Source: Acholeplasmataceae bacterium UBA2284
GTDB taxonomy: Bacteria > Bacillota_I > Bacilli_A > Acholeplasmatales > Acholeplasmataceae
Assembly: GCA_002345705.1 (NCBI GenBank)
Contig: DDWO01000012.1
Location: 782-36,362, forward strand
Length of the DNA: 35,581 bases
Reading direction: 5' to 3'
The notes under the pieces were generated by a model. The model worked only from the letters and a program-made list of their open reading frames with translations, was not told the DNA's origin and ran no database searches. The translations under genes were made by a program, and so were the position numbers. Below are positions 1-8,221 of the stretch, one piece after another. How positions within the stretch are numbered: the first letter of the stretch is position 1; every line of letters begins with the position of its first letter.

Positions 1-18
1 GAAAGCCTTGATAAATAA
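1..18 (+). CDS. rplX: 3' end of a ribosomal gene, probably rplX (L24)
   Basis: Only the last five codons (ESLDK) and a TAA stop are inside the window, so the identity rests on position: rplX directly precedes rplE in nearly all spc operons, and L24 proteins of Firmicutes often end in a similar LDK tail. A good ribosome binding site (AAGGAG) lies between this stop and the rplE start. Confidence 0.5.
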   Translation, partial: ESLDK

Positions 19-30
19 GGAGTTTAGACA

Positions 31-570
31 ATGACAGAAATTAGAACTAAATATGAAAATGTTGTCAAACCCGAACTGATTAAGGCATTCAACTATACAT
101 CTGTAATGCAGGTGCCAAAAATTGAAAAAATCGTAGTAAACATGGGTATTGGCGATGCTGTATTCAATCCAAAGGTCTTAGATGACGCTGTGGAAGAATT
201 AAGAGCAATCACTGGTCAAAAACCATTAGTAACTAAGGCTAAAAATTCCATTTCTAACTTTAAGTTAAGAGAAGGAATGCCAATTGGTGCCAAAGTAACT
301 CTTCGTGGAGATAGAATGTACTATTTCCTAGATAAATTGATTTCAATCGCTTTACCACGTGTACGTGACTTTAGAGGTATCTCATCAAATTCATTTGATG
401 GTCGCGGAAACTACACAGTTGGTATTAGAGAACAAATCATTTTCCCAGAAATTAGTTTGGATAAAGTTAAAAAAGTTCGTGGTATGGACATCGTAATTGT
501 AACAACGGCTAAAACCGACCAAGAAGGACGCGCATTATTAAGTCAACTTGGCATGCCGTTTAAGAAGTAA
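31..570 (+). CDS. rplE: 50S ribosomal protein L5
   Basis: L5 binds 5S rRNA and helps build the central protuberance of the large subunit. The 179-residue product has the usual family length, the opening segment before KIVVNMGIGDA (about residues 33-43), and the conserved SNFKLREGMPIG stretch (about 75-86) and GRGNY (about 124-128). It starts 12 bases after the previous stop behind AAGGAG and is followed 11 bases later by rpsN, as expected for the spc operon. Nothing is unusual and the identification is secure. Confidence 0.98.
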   Translation: MTEIRTKYENVVKPELIKAFNYTSVMQVPKIEKIVVNMGIGDAVFNPKVLDDAVEELRAITGQKPLVTKAKNSISNFKLREGMPIGAKVTLRGDRMYYFLDKLISIALPRVRDFRGISSNSFDGRGNYTVGIREQIIFPEISLDKVKKVRGMDIVIVTTAKTDQEGRALLSQLGMPFKK

Positions 571-581
571 GGAGGCGTATT

Positions 582-851
582 ATGGCAAAGAAATCATTGA
601 TCATTAAGAATGAAGAACGCAAGGTAATTGTTGAACGCTATCGTGAAATTAGATTAGAGTTAAAGGAAAAAGGTGACTATGCAGCTTTATCAAAGCTACC
701 TAGAAATGCTTCTCCAACTCGTGTCAGAAATCGCGATTCAATCGATGGTCGCCCACGCGGCTATATGCGCAAGTTTGGCTTGTCGAGACTAACGTTTCGT
801 GATTTAGCACATAAGGGACAAATTCCTGGTGTTAAAAAAGCAAGCTGGTAA
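582..851 (+). CDS. rpsN: 30S ribosomal protein S14, long cysteine-free form
   Basis: S14 sits in the head of the small subunit. The 89-residue product matches the long form of the family, with NRDSIDGRPRGYMRKFGLSR near residues 50-69 and the conserved C-terminal KKASW. It has no cysteine at all, so it cannot carry the zinc ribbon of the 61-residue form found in many Firmicutes spc operons. The start follows AAGGAGG and the gene lies between rplE and rpsH, its normal place. Its occurrence together with a cysteine-free L36 (6314-6430) is noted as a finding. Confidence 0.97.
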   Translation: MAKKSLIIKNEERKVIVERYREIRLELKEKGDYAALSKLPRNASPTRVRNRDSIDGRPRGYMRKFGLSRLTFRDLAHKGQIPGVKKASW

Positions 852-867
852 TTAGGAGGAAGAACAC

Positions 868-1266
868 ATGGTTATGACTGATCCAATCGCGGATATGCTT
901 ACGCGTATTCGTAACGCAAATAAAATGCGTCATGAGAAAGTAGAAATGCCTAATTCCAGATTAAAGGCTGATATTCTAGCAGTACTTAAAAAGGAAGGTT
1001 TCATCGTTGACTACTCAGTAGTTAAAGAAGGACCACAAGGCAAAATTGTTGTTACCTTAAAATACACGAAGACTAAAGAACGTGTAATTAAAGGTTTAAA
1101 GCGGATATCGAAACCAGGACTTCGTGTTTATGCTGCAGTAGAAAATTTACCTAAGGTGTTAAACGGACTAGGCATTGCGCTTATCTCCACATCAAAGGGA
1201 ATTATGACTGATCGTGAAGCACGTCTAGCTCAAGTTGGCGGCGAAGTGCTCGCCTACGTATGGTAA
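868..1266 (+). CDS. rpsH: 30S ribosomal protein S8
   Basis: S8 is a primary 16S rRNA-binding protein of the central domain and in many bacteria represses the spc operon by binding its own mRNA. The product is 132 residues, with the N-terminal DPIADMLTRIRNA signature and the C-terminal STSKGIMTDREAR motif followed by GGEVLAYVW. AGGAGG at 854-859 is eight bases before the ATG at 868; a second ATG at 874 would be 14 bases away, so 868 is preferred although most S8 proteins begin at the second position. Confidence 0.97.
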   Translation: MVMTDPIADMLTRIRNANKMRHEKVEMPNSRLKADILAVLKKEGFIVDYSVVKEGPQGKIVVTLKYTKTKERVIKGLKRISKPGLRVYAAVENLPKVLNGLGIALISTSKGIMTDREARLAQVGGEVLAYVW

Positions 1267-1279
1267 TAAGGAGGAAATT

Positions 1280-1819
1280 ATGTCACGTATAGGAAATAAA
1301 GTGATTCAAGTTCCTGCTGGCGTTACTGTAACGTTAAGCCCAGAAAACTACGCAGTAGTTAAAGGCCCAAAAGGTCAACTTGAATTCCAATTCAATCAAC
1401 TTTTAGACATCAAAATGGAAGGTACTGAAATAAAAATCACTCGTCCAAATGATGCAATATTTACAAGAAAAATCCACGGAACTACACGCGCCTTGTTATC
1501 AAACATGGTTACTGGAGTTTCAACAGGATTCAAAAAGCAATTAGAAATTCGCGGCGTTGGTTATAGAGCAGCTCTACAAGGCAATGTCGTGAATTTAAGT
1601 ATGGGGTATTCACACCCAGTTGACCTAGAGATTCCAGCAGGACTCACCGTCACCATTCCAAAAAACACTGATATCATCATTGAAGGCGCAGACAAGCAAG
1701 TTGTTGGCGAATTCGCAGCTAAGATCAGAAGTGTTAGAAAGCCTGAACCATATCTTGGAAAAGGCATTCGTTATGTTGATGAGTACGTTCCACGTAAAGC
1801 TGGAAAGACTGCTAAGTAA
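1280..1819 (+). CDS. rplF: 50S ribosomal protein L6
   Basis: L6 binds 23S rRNA near the factor-binding stalk base. The start was placed at the ATG at 1280 (MSRIGNK) because AAGGAGG at 1268-1274 precedes it by five bases and because L6 proteins begin this way; an upstream in-frame ATG at 1235 lies inside rpsH and has no site. The resulting 179 residues carry the VKGPKG motif near residue 31 and the C-terminal signature EPYLGKGIRY followed by VPRKAGK. Position between rpsH and rplR is standard. Confidence 0.97.
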   Translation: MSRIGNKVIQVPAGVTVTLSPENYAVVKGPKGQLEFQFNQLLDIKMEGTEIKITRPNDAIFTRKIHGTTRALLSNMVTGVSTGFKKQLEIRGVGYRAALQGNVVNLSMGYSHPVDLEIPAGLTVTIPKNTDIIIEGADKQVVGEFAAKIRSVRKPEPYLGKGIRYVDEYVPRKAGKTAK

Positions 1820-1833
1820 GGGAGGACATCACG

Positions 1834-2187
1834 ATGATTAAGAAAATATCTAAGAATGTCACAAGACAAAAACGTCATCTACGTATCCGCAAGATTGTAG
1901 AAGGTACAACTGAACGTCCAAGACTTTCTGTATACCGTTCAAACACTGCGATTTATGTACAAATAATTGACGATTTAAAACAATCAACACTTATCAGTGC
2001 TCGTAGTCAAGAAACAGGCCTTAAGGGTTCAAACGTTGAATCAGCTAAGGCAGTTGGTAAACTAATCGCCGAAAAGGCGCTTGCTAAAGGTGTAACATCA
2101 GTAGTTTTTGATAGAAGTGGTTATTTATACCATGGACGTATCAAAGCATTAGCTGAAGCTGCACGTGAAGCAGGACTACAATTCTAA
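1834..2187 (+). CDS. rplR: 50S ribosomal protein L18
   Basis: L18 binds 5S rRNA together with L5. The 117-residue product has a basic N-terminus, RPRLSVYRSN near residue 28, and the C-terminal FDRSGYLYHGRIKALAEAAR signature ending in GLQF. It begins at ATG 1834, preceded by GGGAGG, 14 bases after rplF, and is followed by rpsE after 13 bases. Length and order are as expected. Confidence 0.97.
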   Translation: MIKKISKNVTRQKRHLRIRKIVEGTTERPRLSVYRSNTAIYVQIIDDLKQSTLISARSQETGLKGSNVESAKAVGKLIAEKALAKGVTSVVFDRSGYLYHGRIKALAEAAREAGLQF

Positions 2188-2200
2188 GGAGGAGACAGAC

Positions 2201-2713
2201 ATGGCTAGAGAAAGATACAATCAAGAAGAGCAACAAGACAATCAATTCGAAGAACGTGTTGTTTCGATCAACCGTGTAACGAAAGTTGTTAAGGGTGGTC
2301 GTCGTTTCCGTTTTGCTGCCTTAGTGGTCATTGGAAACAAGCAAGGACAAATTGGTTTTGGAACAGGTAAAGCAGCTGAAGTTCCAGATGCAATTAAGAA
2401 GGCTGTTGAAGATGCGAAAACAAACATGATCAATATTCCAATCGTAGGAACAACTATTCCTCATGCAATTACAGGAAACTATGGAGCAGGTAAAGTATTT
2501 CTTAAGCCAGCTTCAGAAGGTACTGGTATCATCGCTGGTGGGGCGGTTCGTGCTGTATTCGAACTTGCTGGCGTTAATGATATTCTTTCAAAATGCATAG
2601 GTTCAAGAACACCAATCAACATGGTACGCGCTACATTTGCTGGTCTTAAGGAATTAAGAACTGCTGAACAAGTTGCTGCCCTTCGTGGTGTAGATATTTC
2701 GGAGTTGGTATAA
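2201..2713 (+). CDS. rpsE: 30S ribosomal protein S5
   Basis: S5 acts in decoding accuracy and mRNA unwinding at the entry tunnel. The start is placed at ATG 2201 (MARERYNQ), preceded by AAGGAGG; the in-frame ATG at 2165 lies within rplR. The 170-residue product has the S5 N-terminal domain RVVSINRVTKVVKGGRRF, the GFGTGKAAEVPDAI motif and the C-terminal GSRTPINMVRATF segment. The first 17 residues are rich in Q and E and variable in the family. Its TAA overlaps the ATG of rpmD by one base, so translation is probably coupled. Confidence 0.97.
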   Translation: MARERYNQEEQQDNQFEERVVSINRVTKVVKGGRRFRFAALVVIGNKQGQIGFGTGKAAEVPDAIKKAVEDAKTNMINIPIVGTTIPHAITGNYGAGKVFLKPASEGTGIIAGGAVRAVFELAGVNDILSKCIGSRTPINMVRATFAGLKELRTAEQVAALRGVDISELV

Positions 2714-2892
2714 TGAAACTACAAGTCACATTAAAGAAAAGTTTGATTGGCAGAAAGCCTAATCAAGTTAAAACAGCACATGCACTCGGATTAAAAAAGA
2801 TTCACCAAGTTGTTGTGAAAGAGTCTAATGAAGCCATTGATGGCATGATTCTTACCATTTCACACTTGGTTGAAGTAAAAGAAGTAGAGTAG
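2713..2892 (+). CDS. rpmD: 50S ribosomal protein L30
   Basis: A 59-residue protein starting MKLQVTLKKSLIGRKP, with the family segment HALGLKKIHQVV in the middle. This is the short bacterial L30, in its canonical place between rpsE and rplO. The ATG shares one base with the rpsE stop (TAATG), which implies translational coupling. It ends 12 bases before the rplO start. Confidence 0.95.
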   Translation: MKLQVTLKKSLIGRKPNQVKTAHALGLKKIHQVVVKESNEAIDGMILTISHLVEVKEVE

Positions 2893-2904
2893 GAGGAAAC
2901 ACCA

Positions 2905-3342
2905 ATGTTAAACGAACTAAAACCCGTAGAAGGTGCTCGCAAAAACCGTAAACGTTTAGGTAGAGGACCCGGAAGTGGTACCGGTAAAACAGCTGGTAAA
3001 GGAACCAAAGGTCAACTTTCTCGCTCTGGTGGCGGACCTCGCCCAGGATTTGAAGGCGGTCAGCTTCCATTCTTCCAAAGACTTCCAAAAAGAGGCTTTA
3101 AGAACGTAAACCGTAAGGAATACGCAGTCGTTAATCTTGCAGATTTAAATCTGTTTGCTGACGGCGAAGTTGTAACTCCAGAAGCATTAATCGCTAGAAA
3201 TGTTTTAAAGAAACTTAAATCAGGCGTTAAAGTACTAGCTAATGGAACTTTAGAGAAAAAATTAACTGTTAAAGCGAACGTTTTCTCAAAGGCTGCTGAG
3301 GCAGCAATCGTACAAGCCGGTGGAACAGTAGAGGTGATTTAA
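2905..3342 (+). CDS. rplO: 50S ribosomal protein L15
   Basis: L15 is a late-assembly 23S rRNA-binding protein. The 145-residue product shows the N-terminal glycine- and arginine-rich tail (RLGRGPGSGTGKTAGKGTKG, about residues 18-37), PGFEGGQLPFFQRLPKRGF, and the C-terminal domain ending in GGTVEVI. It begins behind AGGAGG just after rpmD and immediately precedes secY, a universal arrangement in bacteria. Confidence 0.97.
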   Translation: MLNELKPVEGARKNRKRLGRGPGSGTGKTAGKGTKGQLSRSGGGPRPGFEGGQLPFFQRLPKRGFKNVNRKEYAVVNLADLNLFADGEVVTPEALIARNVLKKLKSGVKVLANGTLEKKLTVKANVFSKAAEAAIVQAGGTVEVI

Positions 3343-3343
3343 A

Positions 3344-4654
3344 GTGTGGTTGCGTATAAAAAGAATTCTAAGTAACAAAACCGTAATGCTACGTTTAGCA
3401 TTTACGTTAGGTATCCTGTTAGTCATTAGAATTGCAAGTCATATAACAGTCCCACTTTTTGATACTCGTGCCATCGTTGCATTTATGGCATCTAGCGGTA
3501 GCTTTGTCGCAATCCTAAATAACTTCTCAGGACAAGCTCTCGAAAGATTCTCTATTATGGCACTTGGTATTTCGCCTTACATTACTGCATCCATTGCAGT
3601 TCAATTACTTCAAATGGTCGTTCCTTCGTTTAAGGAATTAAGTGAACAAGGTGAATCCGGAAAATCTAAGCTAAACCAAATTACAAGATATCTTGCAATT
3701 GCATTAGCATTTATTCAAGGGTTTGCATTAATCATCGGTATTTCTACAAACGGTAGTGTTTTGATCCCAAGCCTAGAAGCTTCAGCTGTTGAAAATTATA
3801 GATATTTCTTCTATATTTACATGGCACTTGTTATGACAGGTGGTACAGCATTAGCAATTTGGTTAGGTGATTTAATTACTAAAAAGGGAGTAGGAAATGG
3901 TACATCCATGCTAATTGTGGCAGGGATTGTAACCAGCTTACCAACCATGTGGACAACTTTATGGACAAAATACATCACTAACGGTGGTGGTGGATGGGAT
4001 ATTGTGTTCTTCATTATCATCATGGCATTATACTTTGGAATTCTCCTTGGTGTAGTCTACATGCAGATTGCAACACGTAAGATTCCTGTTCAATACGCTA
4101 ACCGTCAAGGTAAGTCAGATTCAAACATTCCAATGAAGATTAACAGTGCAGGGGTTATTCCAGTCATCTTCGCTCAAACTATCCTAAGTATTCCACTCAC
4201 TGTAGTCGGTTTTGCAGGAAGTAGCACGACAGGTATATCAGGTTGGTTAAACGCGATATTTAACTATCAGCAGCCAATCGGATTTATCCTCTATGTATTG
4301 CTCATCGTTGTGTTCTCATTCTTCTATTCATTCTTAACCATCAACCCAGAGAAGATTGCAGAAAATCTATCAAAATCTAACGCATACATACCAGGTATTA
4401 GACCAGGTCAGGACACTAAGGACTTTGTTGCAAAACTATTGTTCAAGATTACTGTAATTGGTACAGTATATCTAGTTATTTTGGCAGTATTACCAGTATT
4501 GACTTCCATCGTTTTCGGTTTCACTGGAACTGAAGCGCAGGCAATCACTCTTGGCGGTACTTCCTTGCTGATTATTGTTGGGGTTGCAATAGAAACTACA
4601 CAACAGGTTGAAACAGACGCAAGTCAAACAGAATATAGCGGCATATTTAAATAA
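3344..4654 (+). CDS. secY: protein translocase subunit SecY
   Basis: SecY is the membrane channel of the Sec pathway and should export the lipoproteins and secreted nucleases seen later in the window. The 436-residue product has about ten hydrophobic segments, the first plug-side motif SGSFVAILNNFSGQALERFS, PYITASIAVQLLQM, and the C-terminal loop NPEKIAENLSKSNAYIPGIR that contacts the ribosome and SecA. The start is GTG at 3344, one base after the rplO stop region, with GAGGTG at 3331-3336 inside the end of rplO as its ribosome binding site. Confidence 0.98.
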   Translation: MWLRIKRILSNKTVMLRLAFTLGILLVIRIASHITVPLFDTRAIVAFMASSGSFVAILNNFSGQALERFSIMALGISPYITASIAVQLLQMVVPSFKELSEQGESGKSKLNQITRYLAIALAFIQGFALIIGISTNGSVLIPSLEASAVENYRYFFYIYMALVMTGGTALAIWLGDLITKKGVGNGTSMLIVAGIVTSLPTMWTTLWTKYITNGGGGWDIVFFIIIMALYFGILLGVVYMQIATRKIPVQYANRQGKSDSNIPMKINSAGVIPVIFAQTILSIPLTVVGFAGSSTTGISGWLNAIFNYQQPIGFILYVLLIVVFSFFYSFLTINPEKIAENLSKSNAYIPGIRPGQDTKDFVAKLLFKITVIGTVYLVILAVLPVLTSIVFGFTGTEAQAITLGGTSLLIIVGVAIETTQQVETDASQTEYSGIFK

Positions 4655-4668
4655 TCGGAGGATATAAA

Positions 4669-5319
4669 ATGCGAATCATCCTATTGGGACCTCCTGGTGC
4701 AGGTAAGGGAACAGAAGCGGAATTGTTAGTGAAGCATTATCATATTCCTCATATTTCAACAGGTAATATCTTTAGAGCATTATATAAGGATAACACCACA
4801 GTTGGAAAAATTGCTAAAGAGTATATCGACCGGGGACAACTTGTACCCGATGACATTACCAATGAAATTGTTAGAAATCGCTTGAATCACGCTGACGCAA
4901 AGAAGGGATTCCTGTTTGACGGGTATCCAAGAAATGTCGATCAAGCAGCATGGTTTGATGAACTATTAATTCAAAAAGAATGGAAATTAGATGCAGTGAT
5001 TAATATCTATGTACCTGATGAAGTTTTAATTGAAAGAATTAGTGGTCGCAGAGTATGTGAATCTTGCGGTGCAGTCTATCACGTCACAAATAAAAAACCA
5101 AATGTTGAAGGCATATGTGATGTAGATGGTGGCAAGCTCATTCAAAGAGCTGATGATATGGAAGAAACAGTTCAAAGAAGACTTCGTGTCTATAATGAAC
5201 AAACTGAACCAGTTATTGGCTATTATCAAAATAAAGGTGCTATTGTCATGATTGATGGAACACAATCAATCAAGGAAGTAGATACCGCTATTAAGAAAGT
5301 ATTAGGTGAGATGAATTGA
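4669..5319 (+). CDS. adk: adenylate kinase with zinc-type LID domain
   Basis: Adk interconverts ATP plus AMP and two ADP. The 216-residue product has the P-loop GPPGAGKGT (7-15), the AMP-binding region STGNIFR (30-36), FDGYPRN (83-89) and a long LID domain. The LID carries C130, C133, C150 and D153, the Cys-Cys-Cys-Asp zinc set known from Gram-positive adenylate kinases. The gene follows secY and precedes map, as in Bacillus. Its end overlaps the TTG start of map, which suggests translational coupling. Confidence 0.98.
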   Translation: MRIILLGPPGAGKGTEAELLVKHYHIPHISTGNIFRALYKDNTTVGKIAKEYIDRGQLVPDDITNEIVRNRLNHADAKKGFLFDGYPRNVDQAAWFDELLIQKEWKLDAVINIYVPDEVLIERISGRRVCESCGAVYHVTNKKPNVEGICDVDGGKLIQRADDMEETVQRRLRVYNEQTEPVIGYYQNKGAIVMIDGTQSIKEVDTAIKKVLGEMN

Positions 5320-6074
5320 TTCAAATCAAATCAAAACGCGAAATTGAGTTGATGCGCGAAGCTGGACACATCCTAGAAATGACAAGAAACATGCTCAAAG
5401 AGCATATTAAACCTGGCATCAATACGCACCAACTCGATATCCTCGCCGAAAACTATATTTTAAATCTTGGGGCAACACCCTCATTTAAGGGTTATCACGG
5501 CTTTCCAGGATCCATCTGTACTTCAATCAATGAAGTCGTTGTTCATGGTATTCCTTCCACAAAGCATGTGCTTAAGGAAGGCGACATTATTACATTAGAT
5601 TTTGGTGTCAATTATAAGGGTTATCATGCGGATTCTGCAACAACTTATCCTGTTGGTGAAATCAGTTCAGATATAAAGAAACTTCTAGAAATCACAGAGC
5701 AATCTCTTTACATCGGTCTTGAACAAGCTAAACCAGGAAATCATGTATCAGATATATCCCATGCAATCGAATCCTTTATAAAACCATTTGGCTACGGCAT
5801 CGTCGAAGAATTCACCGGTCACGGTATCGGTAGAGAGCTTCATGAAGAGCCTTATGTTCCCAACTTTGGGAAACCTAAGCAGGGTCCTATTTTGAAGCCA
5901 GGCATGACATTTTGTGTAGAACCGATGGTTAATCTCGGAACGAAGAGAGTCAAAGTCCTATCAGATAATTGGACAACTGTTACAGTTGATCGCAAGCCTA
6001 GTGCTCATTTTGAGCATATGATTGTAATCACGGAAACTGGATATGACATTTTAACAACATTAAAAAAGGAGTGA
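5316..6074 (+). CDS. map: methionine aminopeptidase, type I
   Basis: Removes N-terminal methionine from nascent proteins. The 252-residue product has all five metal ligands of the family: D95 (in LDFG), D106 (in HADSA), H169 (in GHGIG), E202 (in VEPM) and E233 (in HFEH), plus the substrate-side H77 and H176. The start is a TTG at 5316 that overlaps the adk stop codon; AGGTGAG at 5303-5309 gives a good site for it. There is no N-terminal zinc-finger extension. Confidence 0.97.
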   Translation: MIQIKSKREIELMREAGHILEMTRNMLKEHIKPGINTHQLDILAENYILNLGATPSFKGYHGFPGSICTSINEVVVHGIPSTKHVLKEGDIITLDFGVNYKGYHADSATTYPVGEISSDIKKLLEITEQSLYIGLEQAKPGNHVSDISHAIESFIKPFGYGIVEEFTGHGIGRELHEEPYVPNFGKPKQGPILKPGMTFCVEPMVNLGTKRVKVLSDNWTTVTVDRKPSAHFEHMIVITETGYDILTTLKKE

Positions 6075-6078
6075 GTCT

Positions 6079-6300
6079 ATGGCAAGAGAAGATTTAATTG
6101 AAGTAGAAGCAAAGGTAATCGAAGTATTACCAAATACAAAGTTCAAAGTTGAACTGTTACAAAACGGCCATATAGTATTGGCTCATGTTTCTGGTAAAAT
6201 CCGCATGAATAACATACGCATTTTACCTGGTGATAAAGTAACTGTAGAGTTATCACCATACGATCTAACACGTGGCAGAATCACATATCGCCGCAAATAA
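6079..6300 (+). CDS. infA: translation initiation factor IF-1
   Basis: A 73-residue S1/OB-fold protein that binds the ribosomal A site during initiation. It shows MAREDLIEVEAKVIEVLPN at the N-terminus, the HVSGKIRMNNIRILPGDKV core and the C-terminal PYDLTRGRITYR signature. It starts four bases after the map stop, whose last codons contain the AAGGAGTGAG ribosome binding site. The order map-infA-rpmJ-rpsM is standard. Confidence 0.98.
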   Translation: MAREDLIEVEAKVIEVLPNTKFKVELLQNGHIVLAHVSGKIRMNNIRILPGDKVTVELSPYDLTRGRITYRRK

Positions 6301-6313
6301 GGAGGAAACGCAT

Positions 6314-6430
6314 ATGAAGGTTAAAGCATCAGTAAAAAAGAGAAGTGAAGATGACATCATCGTAAAGCGTAAAGGCAAAATTTACGTCATTAATAAGAAA
6401 ATCAAAAGACATAACCAAAGACAAGGTTAA
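6314..6430 (+). CDS. rpmJ: 50S ribosomal protein L36, cysteine-free form
   Basis: A 38-residue protein starting MKVKASVKKRSEDD and ending in HNQRQG, which matches the L36 ends (MKVRPSVK and KHKQRQG). The start follows GGAGG at 6301-6305. Canonical L36 carries a CxxC...C...H zinc ribbon; here the positions normally held by cysteines are filled by other residues and the protein has no cysteine. The reading frame is intact and it sits in the standard place between infA and rpsM, so it is probably functional rather than decayed. Confidence 0.93.
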   Translation: MKVKASVKKRSEDDIIVKRKGKIYVINKKIKRHNQRQG

Positions 6431-6442
6431 TTAGGAGGAACT

Positions 6443-6808
6443 ATGGCAAGAATAGCAGGCGTTGACATCCCACGCGACAAACGCGTCGTGGTTTCGTTGA
6501 CTTATGTATATGGAATTGGTTTACCAACTTCCAAACAAATTTTAAAGGATGCAAACGTGAGTGAAGACACACGCGTTAAGGCATTAACAGAAGATGAAAT
6601 GAACCGTATTCGTACGGAAATCGCTAAGTATGTCACTGAAGGTGACCTACGTCGTGAAGTCACATTAAATATCAAACGTTTAATGGAAATTGGTTCATAT
6701 CGTGGAATCCGTCATCGTAAAGGATTACCTGTTCGCGGGCAAAATACAAGAAACAACGCGCGTACAAGAAAAGGTAAACCAAAGGCGATCACCGGCAAGA
6801 AGAAGTAA
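6443..6808 (+). CDS. rpsM: 30S ribosomal protein S13
   Basis: S13 lies in the head of the small subunit and contacts the P-site tRNA and the large subunit. The 121-residue product begins MARIAGVDIPRDKRV, contains the helix-hairpin-helix region YGIGLPTSKQIL and ends in the basic tail RHRKGLPVRGQNTRNNARTR plus GKPKAITGKKK. It follows rpmJ after 12 bases behind TTAGGAGG. Confidence 0.98.
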   Translation: MARIAGVDIPRDKRVVVSLTYVYGIGLPTSKQILKDANVSEDTRVKALTEDEMNRIRTEIAKYVTEGDLRREVTLNIKRLMEIGSYRGIRHRKGLPVRGQNTRNNARTRKGKPKAITGKKK

Positions 6809-6822
6809 GGGAGGAATAAATC

Positions 6823-7209
6823 ATGGCTCGTAAAAAGACAACTAAACGTAAGGTTAGAAAAAATATTCCCCTCGGTGTTGCACACATTCATACAACCTTT
6901 AACAATACAATCGTAACCATCACAGATATGGATGGAAATGCAATCGCTTGGAGCAGTGCTGGTGCACTAGGCTACAAGGGATCTAGAAAATCCACACCAT
7001 TTGCTGCACAATTAACTGCTGAAGCAGTTGCTAAATCAGCAATGGATAATGGAATGATTAAGGTAGAAGTATCCGTTAAAGGACCTGGTCCAGGTAGAGA
7101 AGCAGCAATCCGTTCATTACAGGCTGCAGGCTTAGAAATTACTGCGATTAGAGACGTAACACCAGTACCACACAATGGATGTAGACCACCAAAACGTCCA
7201 CGTGGATAA
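6823..7209 (+). CDS. rpsK: 30S ribosomal protein S11
   Basis: S11 forms part of the platform near the E site. The 128-residue product has GVAHIHTTFNNTIVTITD near residues 18-35, GYKGSRKSTPFAAQ and the C-terminal signature PVPHNGCRPPKRPRG. It lies 14 bases after rpsM with a GGGAGG site and 19 bases before rpoA. Length and motifs are typical. Confidence 0.98.
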   Translation: MARKKTTKRKVRKNIPLGVAHIHTTFNNTIVTITDMDGNAIAWSSAGALGYKGSRKSTPFAAQLTAEAVAKSAMDNGMIKVEVSVKGPGPGREAAIRSLQAAGLEITAIRDVTPVPHNGCRPPKRPRG

Positions 7210-7228
7210 TCCTAAGGAGGGCTAACTT

Positions 7229-8218
7229 GTGAAAGATTTAAAGTTTGAAAAACCAACAGCAGTTGAAGAAGTATCTTTAGACGGCAATAAAGGTCGCTTT
7301 GTCATCAAACCACTTGAACGTGGCTACGGCATTACCTTAGGAAACGCACTCCGCAGAGTTCTACTGTCATCCTTGCCCGGAGCAGCAATCGTTAATATCA
7401 AAATTGACGGTATTGAACATGAATTCTCAACAATGGAAGGTGTTTACGAAGATGTCATGGGAATTGTATTAAACTTGAAAAAGGTAATTTTCCAAGTTGA
7501 ATCACAAGATCCTGATTTCGAACAAAAGCTTGAACTATACGCTGTAGGTTCAGGTAAAGTTACTGCCGCTGATTTCAATCATGTGGATGGTGTTGAAATT
7601 ATCAACCCTGATCAAGTGATTGCTAATCTATCCGATACAGGAAGACTTTCTATGGAAGTCACTGTCCGTCGTGGTGTTGGCTATGTCAACGCAGAAAAAA
7701 ATAAAGTATTCAGCAAAAATGAAAAGAGCATTATTCCAATTGACTCAATTTATACACCAGTATCAAGAGTTTCTTATCATGTTGAAAAGACAAGAGGAGA
7801 TGCTGATGAACTCATGTTAGACATTGAAACCAATGGAGCAATCGCTGCTAAAGAAGCATTAGCTTTAGCTTCAAAAATGCTAATCGATTATCTTGACGTC
7901 ATTGTTCAAATTTCAGAACAAGCAGCATCAACAGACTTTATTTTTGAACAAGCAGAAGAACCAACCAATAAGAAGCTTGAAATGAAGATTGAACAACTTG
8001 ATTTATCTGTACGTCTATTCAATAGTTTAAAGCGTTCAGGTATTTATACAGTTGCACAAATTATTCGTTTAACCGAAGAAGATGTAATGAGATTCAGAAG
8101 CTTAGGTAGAAAGTCCTTCAAGGAATTAAAGGAAAAACTTTCTGAGCATGGTTTAGAATTTGAAAACACTTCAACTAAAGATTCAAAATTTCATTTAGAC
8201 GATGAAGAGAAGGAGTAA
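7229..8218 (+). CDS. rpoA: RNA polymerase alpha subunit
   Basis: Alpha dimerizes to start RNA polymerase assembly and its C-terminal domain contacts promoter UP elements and activators. The 329-residue product has the N-terminal dimerization domain with RGYGITLGNALRRVLLSS (about residues 31-48) and the C-terminal domain with LDLSVRLFNSLKRSGI and RSLGRKSFKELKEKL. The start is GTG at 7229 behind TAAGGAGG. Three bases separate it from rplQ, the standard end of the operon. Confidence 0.98.
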   Translation: MKDLKFEKPTAVEEVSLDGNKGRFVIKPLERGYGITLGNALRRVLLSSLPGAAIVNIKIDGIEHEFSTMEGVYEDVMGIVLNLKKVIFQVESQDPDFEQKLELYAVGSGKVTAADFNHVDGVEIINPDQVIANLSDTGRLSMEVTVRRGVGYVNAEKNKVFSKNEKSIIPIDSIYTPVSRVSYHVEKTRGDADELMLDIETNGAIAAKEALALASKMLIDYLDVIVQISEQAASTDFIFEQAEEPTNKKLEMKIEQLDLSVRLFNSLKRSGIYTVAQIIRLTEEDVMRFRSLGRKSFKELKEKLSEHGLEFENTSTKDSKFHLDDEEKE

Positions 8219-8221
8219 ATC

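Noticed and set aside
6314..6430. rpmJ as a decayed gene because its cysteines are missing
   Set aside because: The frame, start site, length and both conserved ends are intact, and cysteine-free L36 is a known variant.
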